Part shown: positions 55,376 through 64,000 of the stretch, piece by piece
Numbering within the stretch: position 1 is the first letter of the stretch
Layout: every line of letters begins with the position of its first letter
Source: Gentiana macrophylla
Lineage: Eukaryota; Streptophyta; Magnoliopsida; Gentianales; Gentianaceae
Direction of reading: 5' to 3'
Assembly (NCBI GenBank): GCA_026214975.1
Contig: JAOBSW010001128.1
Coordinates: 1-64,000 of the forward strand
DNA: 64,000 bases
Notes under the pieces: generated by a model
The model's database searches: none
The model's input: only the letters and a program-made list of their open reading frames with translations
Told to the model about the DNA's origin: nothing
Program-made: the position numbers and the translations under genes

Positions 55376-56906
55376 TGTCACGGATTTTATTAACACAAAA
55401 CACACAAGTAATAATCCGGTTAACCTCAAGTATAAGGATCGTAGTAATAGTGGTTAATGCCGGGTCGATCTTATGGGGAACTGGCGATTGATAACCCTAG
55501 TTTTTGTTTAACTAACTAACCTATGTCACGATTACTAAACTAAACAGATATGAAAATAGTAAATAATTCACAAGAAAGATAGCAATAACGTAAACTGGAC
55601 AGAAGATCGAGATCTAAAGCCAGGAAAAGTACGGGTTGCGAACTATTAAACTTAAACTAATTATGAAATAAAAGTAACTAGACTAGGCAATTCGAGTTTC
55701 ACGGGATTAAATTCAGATTTTAACGAACAAACGAGCGATTGATCCACCTATCCTAACAAGTATCAATTCCTATCTCGATTATATTGCGTTTTCTAACCAA
55801 GTTGTGGTTTTACCTTGTCTAAAGCATGAACCCTAATTTCTTAGGTGATTCACTTATTAATCTATATCTTTCGATCTAAGATTAACGATTTTACTAATCA
55901 AAGGTGTGAACTTTAACCTAGAAATTTAACCTATTAACTCTCGTTATGATAGATTAAACAACCATTCCTTCATCACGATGATCTAGGGTTCATAGAGATT
56001 TTCATCAACACAAAACAATCATAACATGCAAGTCTTTCGATACAATTGCAATTAAACAATATAAACAATGATAAAGGAAACAACTTTAGATAAAACTCAC
56101 AATATAATCGCAGAAACGGAATCAAAACGTGTCGGATGGCTTCACAATGCTCGTTTGATAAGGCTTTAGCCTCTCAACATCACTTGATCAACTCTAAAAG
56201 CTTGAGAAAAGTACATAAATTTGAAGGTGTTTATCTAGAAATTAAAAGCATAAAAACTGGATGAAAACTAAAGTAAAAGCATTTGAGCCGCCCCCCCTAG
56301 GTTTAGGGTTTTGTAATGTATTGTAATTGTGGAGAAAATATGCTGCCTTATATAGAATTCGAAGTCGGTTCAGCAAAGTCGGCTACCGGACGCCCGTCTG
56401 GAAAGGGTGAACGCCCGTCCAGCTTGTGTAATCTTCTTCGAGTCGGGCCGAGTCATGACCAGACGCCCGTCCTACCAGCGTCCACTCCAGCGTCCAAACT
56501 TCCTGAATCAAAGATGTCAACCTGGACGCTCGTCCACTTCATCAGACGCCCGTCCACTGGACGGAGATTCTAGACGCCAGTCCAACATGATCGAATTCTG
56601 ATCTCTTTGATCTTTATCCCATTCTTTCATTATGTCTTTTGTCATCAATTAGCTCGAACTTAATCAACTTTTGAGCCTCAATCATGTATCTATAACACAT
56701 AAAAACATCGCAAAATGTAATATCGCTCAAATAATCATAAAAACATAATTAAAACACATAAATTAACCTATTTTGCGATTAACTCATTTAAAATATCATT
56801 TACTCAATATTTCCATTAAACACTTATTTCTTATGCATTTTAGTACAGATACGGGGGAAATATCATAGAATATAGCGTTATAAATCGTATAAATTCACCC
56901 TTAACA
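55376..56906 (-). repeat. 3' LTR of element E (subfamily L3)
   Basis: On the minus strand it runs from TGTTAAGGGTGAATTTATACG (56906) to AATCCGTGACA (55376). It is close to 42896-44468. Dyads at 56385-56585 lie just upstream (minus sense) of the TATA box TCTATATAAGG (56345-56355). Length is 1,531 bp. Confidence 0.9.
56385..56585 (-). repeat. Dyad cluster in the LTR of E
   Basis: Plus-strand copies: GGACGCCCGTCTGG, GAACGCCCGTCC, AGACGCCCGTCC, GGACGCTCGTCC, AGACGCCCGTCCACTGGACGG and AGACGCCAGTCC. Four of these keep the full 12-base dyad. Confidence 0.85.
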
Positions 56907-56920
56907 ACTCCCCCACACTT
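56907..56920 (-). other. PPT of element E
   Basis: On the minus strand AAGTGTGGGGGAGT precedes TGTTAAGGG. Confidence 0.85.
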
Positions 56921-58457
56921 AAGCTTTTGCTCGTCCCGAGCAAAACAAAGCAAGATAAAGGCTCGAAAAAAAAAGATAGACATCTCAGACAATATAGCAT
57001 AGATCCAATAAATCAGAAGTTCACCACTGTGTGTGTGCAAAGCCATAGAAAACTTCCACTAAATCCAAACTCGAGAAACTCAGAGCAAAACTAGCTAATA
57101 CCCCCTCGTAGACTAGCGATAAATGACACTCATAAGGTGTACCCTACAAACGTGACATATCCCGAAAAGGATGATCGATTATATCAAGGGCCTTTCTGAA
57201 ATACTCAGAGGATAATCCCTACAGCATATCTATCAGTTTCTACTGGGGATAAGACAGACGATAACTTAGTCTTATATTCATTTTATAACACTTCCTTATA
57301 TAAGTTGATTTAATTATTTCACTTTAAAACACACATCAGAATGAGCTGTTGCCCTGTCATAGCAGAATAGGATATTCGAGATATACCCTACCTTACTCCA
57401 ATCATAAGGCAGCTTCTTCTGACTGTCGTGAGCTTTTGGTCATCATAGTGGTATAGGACATACGTGGTATACCCTATCGCACTCAAATCATCGACCAGCT
57501 TTCGACACACCCAATAATTTCATATTAAATTCAACTTTTTCATTTGACAATAAGTTACGTGTTACTTATCACATTCAAACCTAAGATATTCACAGTATAT
57601 CATACTTCGGATCTAAATACAAACTATCATAAATCTCAAGATATATACGTAGCACTAAGCACATGACTTATAAGAAAATCGAAATCACTCGTCAAAAGGG
57701 GTATAACTTTATATTTATTAGCTCGTCATTCACTATGGCTCGTGAAAAATAGATCTCAGGTGAAACAACTAACTTATCAAACATATGATATATAGCTTGG
57801 ATGACTATAACAATAACGAACATTGAATTGAATTGCCTACTCGGGACAAAACAAAAACAAAAAATGTCGAGAAATTTCGAAAATTCTAGCTCATTTTAGC
57901 TCATTTTGCATAGAAACATAACGAATGAAAGCAAATGTATAGATACGTATCAAATCATCCCCTCCCCCACACTTAAAGATCAACATGTCCTCATGTTGTG
58001 CAGAATATAAAAAGAAATAAAGTACTTAGCTGATTGTATTTTGAAGGTGGCAATTCTGAAAATAGTCGCGATCCAGATCCAAAAATGCCTGAGGAAAGCG
58101 AGAGATCGTGGACCATCCACGGGGGCGGCTTCATCCGAAGCTCACAATCGCTATCGCAAATATCCTGCACACTTGAACAAACAAAACAAAACGGACCTCG
58201 GGGAACATAGGGGGATATTATCTCAAAAATGAAAAGGAAGGATAAAGATAAAATCGGATAAGAGAAAGAGTAAGCATTCATCACAATAAAACACAGCTCA
58301 ACTGACAGAGACAAACATAATCTTAATTAGGCTTAAGATAAAAACTAAATCAAAGAAAAGAAATAACAGAAAAGAGAGTCCTAATATAATAAGGGATATC
58401 TAGGATGCCTCCTAGTGGCACTTTGGTTAATGTCGTTAGCTCGACACCGTTTAAAGC
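56921..58457 (-). other. 3' non-coding region of element E
   Basis: It holds the tandem pair (57350-57490), the palindrome with purine tract (57963-58000) and, right after pol, the post-ORF motif (58403-58440; minus CGACATTAACCAAAGTGCC). No supported gene. The frame at 57991-58314 has hydrophobic runs but no counterpart in the sister copies. Confidence 0.78.
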
Positions 58458-61400
58458 TCAGCCTGGATCAGGCCATTTGACTTTTCTGCCAGCCACTACC
58501 TCGTGTAAGCTCTGATTAGTAGTGTGGCTGCAGAAACAGCATCCCACACATGGGGTGAAATCTTTAACAGCTTTCCAAATACGCTTAAACTTCCCATGTG
58601 GTGACCTCTTCCTCTTACGATTCTTTCGATGACGTTTGATTGGCGCTCCCTCCAATACTCTTCCATATCCCAACTACCCGCTAGAACTTCTTGGATCGAC
58701 CACTACCGTCATCCTCGAAAGCAGTCGGGTGAAAACTCGTCAAATTCTTCGACTTCCGTAACACCACACACGAGGATATCGAAAACGGACACTCAAAGGT
58801 TTCTCTTTAGGCTCACCAATATAGTGCTTGCACCTTTGACCATTCACTCAAAGCGGCTGGTCACCATAACCTCGCATGATTTAGAACGCCTCCGGGAATA
58901 ATTTGGAGAATTTGAAGGACCGGACCAACGTGTCCTCAACTTTCCAGGAAACAAATGTAACCTAGAATTGTATAGAAGAACTTGTTCTCCGACTTGGAAT
59001 TCTCTTTTCTTAATCTTAGCATCGTGGAGTAGCTTCATCTTATCTTTACTAATCCTGGCACTTTCATAGGCCTGGAGTCTGAATTCGTCCAACTCATGCA
59101 ACTGCTGCAGTCGATGTTTTCCACAAGATTGGGAATCAAAGTTCAGAAACTTCATAGCCCAATAAGCTCTATGCTCTAACTCGACTGGCAGATGACATGG
59201 CTTACCATAAACCATTTGATATGGAGATGTACCCAAAGGAGTCTTATAGGCGGTTCTATATGCCCATAGCACATCATCCAACTTCAAACTCCAGTCTTTC
59301 CTATGACTGTTAACCGTCTTTTCCAGGATCTTCTTAATACTTTGGTTGCTTCTCTCAACCTGACCACTAGTCATCGGATGATATGGTGTGCCAATCTTAT
59401 GACGAACACCATACTTTTCAAGGACTTTCTCTAGGGGTCGGTTGCAGAAGTGCGTCCCTTCATCACTGATCAAGGCACGTGGACATCCAAACCTCACGAA
59501 GATGTTTTTCTTAAGAAATTTCATGACAGTCTTGTGATCATTGTGAGGAGTGGCTAGAGCCTCCACCCATTTGGACACGTAATCTACGCAGACTAAGATG
59601 TATTTGTTACCGCAAGATGATGGGAATGGTCCCATAAAATCGATACCCCATACATCAAAGACCTCGCATTCTAGGATGGGTTTCAAAGGCATGTCAAACG
59701 CGCTTGTCGAGTACCGGTTCTTTGGCATCATCACAAGCTTTACTGAAAGCTTACGTGTCCTTAAAGATCGTAGGCCAATAGAAACCGGATTGAAAGATCT
59801 TAGCAACGGTTTTCCAAGGACCAAAGTGACCGCCAGTGGGTCCACTATGGCACTGCTCAATAATATCTCGTTGCTCAGATTCTGGAACACATCTCCTAAG
59901 CAGACCATCTTTACAGATCTTAAAAAGATAAGGTTCATCCAAGACGAAATATTTCAAATCAGAGAAGAACTTTTTCTTCTCCTGATAAGACATTTCTGGA
60001 TCGAGATAACGGGCATGAAGGTAATTTACAATGGAAGAATACCATGGAACATCTGGAGCGCAGCCATCAATAAGCATAATGTTTTCGAGAGGAAATTAAG
60101 TACAGATCTATATCATCTAGATCATCCTTTTCCTCACTTAACATTCTAGAAACATGATCCGCCACGACGTTTTCACTGCCCTTTTTGTCCTTAATTTGAA
60201 CATCAAACTCTTGTAGGGTCAGTATCCAACGCAGTAGGCGCGGTTTAGCTTCTTTCTTAGTCATCAGATAACGCAAAGCAGCGAGATCAGTCCACACAAC
60301 CACTTGAGCTCCTAACAAGTAACTACGGAACTTGTCCATAGCAAAGACTACGGCCAATAATTCCTTTTCAGTAGTAGTATAGTTAACTTGAGAGGGATTC
60401 AATGTGTGACTGGCGTAATAGATTGGTTGGAATTTACCGTTGATCTTTTGTCCTAAAATAGCACCAACAGAATAGTTTGATGCGTCGCACATAAGCTCAA
60501 AAGGTAAGTTCCAGTCAGGCGATATAAGAATTGGAGCAGATATTAAACGATTTTTGAGCTCCTCAAACGCTTGCTTGCAATCTTCATTGAAATTGAACTC
60601 AACGTCCTCCTTAAGTAAAGTAGACATGGGCTTGGCAATCTTGGAGAAATCTTGAATGAATCTTGTATAGAAACCGACATGTCCAAGAAAACCTCTGATT
60701 TCGCGCACATTTTTAGGATAACTCATCCTCTCGATAGCTTCTACTTTTGCCCTGTCAACTTCTATACCTTTGGCACTAATCTTGTGGCCAAGAACTATTC
60801 CCTCATCAACCATGAAATGGCATTTTTCCCAATTGAGTACTAAGTTCTTTTCCACACATCTGGACAACACTTGATCAAGATTTTCAAGGCAATCATCAAA
60901 AGACTGACCAAAAACCGAAAAATCGTCCATAAAGATCTCCATACACTTTTCTATCAGCCCGTCAAAGATGGCCAGCATACATCTCTGAAATGTAGCTGGA
61001 TCATTGCAGAGACCAAATGGCATTCGCCTGTAGGCGAATGTACCATAAGGGCAGGTGAAAGTGGTTTTCTCTTGGTCAGCTGGGTCAATGGGTATCTGGA
61101 AATATCCTGAATAACCATCCGGAAAGCGATAGAATCGTGCCCGCCAGACGCTCAAGCATCCGGTCAATGAATGGAAGGGAAAGTGATCCTTCATGGTTAC
61201 CTCATTGAGCTTTCGATAATCGATCTGAGACTCAGTAACCGATGACAAGTCTCAATGCTATTTCCTCTCCCTTCTCATTCTTCTCAATTGTAATTCCACC
61301 TTTCTTGGGAACTACTTGAGTTGGGAAACCCATTCACTATCGGCGATGGCATAAATGATTCAGTATGTCCGAAGTTTGATGATTTCCTTTTTACGACTTC

Positions 61401-62849
61401 TTGCATATGAGGTTGAGCCTCCTCCTCGGGTCATCGTACACATTTTGCACCCTCATTCGTCTTGATCTTGTGCATGCAGATGTCAGGAGATATTCCTCGG
61501 ATATCTCCTACTTGCCAACCAAAAGCTTTTTCATTACGTTTCAAGACGTTGATCAATTTCATCTCCTCTAAACGAGAAAGCTTGGCAGATATAATCAATG
61601 GAAGCTTGTCACCTACTCTTAAGAACACATACTTAAGATGTTTAGGCAACGGCTTCAACACCAAATCAGCAGGGGGGTCTTCCAAACTTGACTTAAGATC
61701 TCCACCTTTCAACTCAATAGCACTGAGTTTACTCTGTGGTCCCACCGCCAAAGCTTCTCCTTCCAACAATTCTTCCTCAAAATCAGCTGCTAATTGATCT
61801 AGATTGACCACACCATGAGTATTTAGATTATCAACCAATCGCTCATATTCAGCTTCTACAGCCATGACTTGCTTATCCATATAATCGGTGAAATCATCCG
61901 TCATATAATCAATGGAGAAGCCGGTTGGAGGGCCAGAGGGTACTTGAATGGACTTTAAGACATTGTAACTCACCTCTTGATCACCAACTCGGATAGTCAC
62001 TTGCCCTCCATCACAATCGATGAGGGCTCTAACTGTAGATAAGAAAGGTCTTCCAAGAATCAGGGGGACGTTTTCATCTTTCTCTATATCTAAAACATAC
62101 CAATCGACTGGAAAGGTAAATCTATCAATCTGAACCAAAACGTCTTTCAGGATCCCTGAAGCTTTCTTAGAGGATCTATCAGCGAATTGTAAACTCATAG
62201 TAGTGGGTTCTAGAAGGCTTTGTAAACCGAGTTGTTTGCATACAGACATTGGCATAAGACTTATAGAGGCACCTAGATCACACAAAGAATTAGGGAAGAC
62301 TAGACCTCCCATTAACACTGTAAGTACGAACTTGCCAGGGTCACCTCTTTTAATTGGTAAGTCTTCATAATTAATCATGGAACAATCCTCACCAATCAGC
62401 CTCTCCATGTCTGATAATTTCTTTCTCGAAGAAACAACATCCTTAATAAATTTTGTATACTTAGGCATCTCAACCAAGACATCTGATAATGGACGATTTA
62501 CCTGAGTATTTTTCAAAAGGTTTAGCACCTTTTCATACTTCTTATCTTCACTTAAAGGGATGTTGCTCTTTCTTGGTGGAAATGGAAGCTTTTTCAGATC
62601 ATCCTCAGAAAATACTTTCTTTGAGGATGCACTGACAGCTTTGTCTTCTAGATCCTTCCATCGAACAGCTTTTTCAGATTTTTTTGTAGTCAGGGGATCA
62701 GGCTCCTGACTTTCGCTTGCTTTTTCAGTCCTCAAGGGATCAGCCACTTGAGGATCTCCAACTTTTTCACCTCTCAGGGGATCAGCCACCGAGTTTTCTC
62801 TTGCGATTGAGGGAAGTGTAGGTGCTCGGCTTCCCTCACGCCATATCAA
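58458..62849 (-). pseudogene. Athila-like pol of element E, few frameshifts
   Basis: 62849-61431: linker, LCDLGASISLMPMSVCKQLGL and LILGRPFLSTVRALIDCDGG (protease). 61248-60067: RT and RNase H in one frame, with YRKLNEVTMKDHFP, MPFGLCNDPATFQRCM, FMDDFSVFGQ, MCDASNYSVGAILGQ, YTTTEKELLAVVFAMDKF and a VVADHVSRM end. 60077-58844: integrase in two overlapping frames, with [32 protein letters not shown] and [10 protein letters not shown], so D, D and E are present, then RTRWSGP. 58673-58458: Cys/His tail. Catalytic residues are intact. Frame breaks near 61430-61250, 60070, 59720 and 58900 are few and could be sequence errors. Confidence 0.92.
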
Positions 62850-64000
62850 TGGCGAGGAGGGCTAGTGGTTTCACGATGGGAAGGACCACTAACTTGAGTA
62901 CCGCTTCTGAGGTTCATCGCACTGGCCTCTTCTTTACCGTATTGAATTGATGGCACGAGGTCAGTACATGGGCCTTTGTTCAAGTCAGCTTGAGCAACTT
63001 GACCACCCTTTGGATTCTTCTCGGTGAAACTGGGCAGCTGCCCTGGGGGTCTATAAGCTAACTGTTCAGCCAGTTGCCCAATTTGTCTCTCAAGATTTTT
63101 CATTGATCTACTTTGCTCCTCCAATTTAGCTTCAAGATTGGTAGATTGGGAGGGGCCTTGAGAGTTTTGGAAATTTGGAGAATATGGTTGGCTGGGCCGA
63201 CTTTGGACTGCAGAATTAGAATTGGCGGGCCAATTCTGATTGAACCTTTGAGTAGGATTGGAAAAATTCGAGTTTTGGTTCTGATTAAAACCAGGGTTTC
63301 TATTGAAATTTTGATTCGAATTAAAATTCGAATTAGGATTAAAACTTGAAGATGGATTAAACCCTTGGTTTTGAAAATTGTTCTGGCCGGAAAACTGATT
63401 GAACCTTTGATTGTTCTGGCCATAGAATGCATTCACTTCCGCATTCTGTCCGTTCATAGGACAGAATCTAGAAGTGTACCCCACCTCGTCACAATTCTGA
63501 CATGTGACTTGATTGTACTGTCCATAATCATGAACAGCATTCACTTGATAAGGTGCAGGGGGATTAAATTGACATTGGCCATTCATATGGCCAGTCTGAC
63601 AGCAGTTTTCGTAGTATAGAACCTGAGGGTTCTGTGGAAAAGAAGAAGTTTGATTTATCGGATTTGAAACTTGAGATGTTGCCATCTGCTTCTGCAGCAT
63701 GGCGATCAAACTTTGCATATTGACTTCCTCAACCTTAGGAGGAGGAGGTGCTTGGATTGCTTGATAAGAGGGGGCATAGTTATACTTAGCAATGTCCTCG
63801 AACAATGCCCATCCCTCTTCAGGTGTTTTCTTTAGAAATGCCTCACCAGATGAACTGTTGACCATGCCTTTTGTAAGCTCGGTCAATCCGCTAAAGAAAG
63901 TGTTGACTTGCCTCTCCAGTGGCAAGCCATGGTGGGGACACTTTCTCAGAAGAGACTTGAATCTTTTCCAACACTCGAAAAAGGATTCATTCTCTTTCTG
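62846..64000 (-). CDS. Athila-like gag of element E, N-terminus beyond the window
   Basis: The frame is open from at least 63925 to 62846. It has PLERQVNTFFSGLTELTKGM, KYNYAPSYQAIQAPPPPKVE, two CCHC-type sites (ENCCQTGHMNGQC, whose first Cys reads Tyr here, and CQNCDEVGYTSRFC, whose His reads Tyr), an Asn/Phe-rich repeat and LEEQSRSMKNLERQIGQLAE. The zinc-ligand changes are absent in A1 and could weaken RNA binding. Gag overlaps the pol frame start by 4 bp (ATGA). Confidence 0.88.
   Translation of the reverse strand, partial: QKENESFFECWKRFKSLLRKCPHHGLPLERQVNTFFSGLTELTKGMVNSSSGEAFLKKTPEEGWALFEDIAKYNYAPSYQAIQAPPPPKVEEVNMQSLIAMLQKQMATSQVSNPINQTSSFPQNPQVLYYENCCQTGHMNGQCQFNPPAPYQVNAVHDYGQYNQVTCQNCDEVGYTSRFCPMNGQNAEVNAFYGQNNQRFNQFSGQNNFQNQGFNPSSSFNPNSNFNSNQNFNRNPGFNQNQNSNFSNPTQRFNQNWPANSNSAVQSRPSQPYSPNFQNSQGPSQSTNLEAKLEEQSRSMKNLERQIGQLAEQLAYRPPGQLPSFTEKNPKGGQVAQADLNKGPCTDLVPSIQYGKEEASAMNLRSGTQVSGPSHRETTSPPRH

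Larger units (their letters stand above)
55376..64000 (-). mobile_element. Athila-like element E, 5' end beyond the window
   Basis: On the minus strand: gag (to the right edge), protease, RT, RNase H, integrase, 3' non-coding region, PPT and LTR L3. Of the Athila-like copies it has the best-preserved frames. It carries no ORFx or ORF2 between pol and the LTR. ATCAT at 55371-55375 should be its target duplication. Confidence 0.92.

Noticed and set aside
57991..58314. 107-codon minus-strand ORF with hydrophobic runs in the E 3' region
   Set aside because: The matching regions of A1, the inverted copy and the L2 derivative do not keep this frame.

Overview
This window is a plant nuclear heterochromatin-type segment made almost wholly of LTR retrotransposons nested in one another. 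I see no host gene, rRNA or tRNA gene. The plant assignment rests on a Tekay/Del-type chromovirus tail, Athila-type Ty3/gypsy elements with a tRNA-Asp primer site and DLGAS protease, and Sirevirus-like Ty1/copia with an extra ORF after pol. The species cannot be told. All comparisons were made by eye, not with alignment software.

Layout. (1) 1-2054: last codons of a chromovirus pol, its polypurine tract (PPT) and 3' LTR. (2) 2055-2421: unassigned, with a short ORF start. (3) 2422-11922 and 44469-about 45117: one Sirevirus-like copia element on the minus strand, split by a 32.5-kb insertion; its 5' LTR and gag N-terminus are lost. (4) 11923-44468: that insertion, bounded by a 5-bp target duplication CTCTT. 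It holds an Athila-like element A1 (LTR, gag, pol, LTR), a second gag-protease copy A2 sharing the middle LTR, an inverted block (26334-33120) with the 3' half of another Athila-like element, a gag-pol-less leader with PBS (33121-36974), an LTR of a second subfamily, a second copy of the post-pol ORF module, and an LTR of a third subfamily. (5) 45118-45648: unassigned AT-rich DNA. (6) 45649-55375: a non-autonomous LARD-like element B. Its 5' LTR is split by a complete 5.0-kb copia element C (45882-50905, target duplication TTATT). Its 3' LTR is cut at 55376. (7) 55376-64000: Athila-like element E on the minus strand, running off the right edge inside gag.

Inferred order: the Sirevirus-like element and B are the older hosts. 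The 32.5-kb composite landed in the Sirevirus-like gag, C in the 5' LTR of B, and E in the 3' LTR of B.

Two signals deserve most attention. First, a GC-rich dyad (RRACG-NN-CGTYY, typified by GGACGGGCGTCC) is clustered just upstream of nearly every TATA box in the Athila-like and B LTRs. It also sits before an internal TATA box ahead of an env-position ORF, and in the chromovirus LTR. In leaders downstream of two primer sites it recurs as opposite-facing pairs able to form covarying hairpins. Second, 34752-35262 holds an array of at least six stem-loops around ACTGT-CGG-TTT-CCG-TAA whose outer stems differ in sequence yet stay paired. A caution: duplicate copies differ mostly at CTG/CAG sites (often read as CG or TCG), so many frameshifts may be sequencing or consensus errors at CHG sites rather than real decay.
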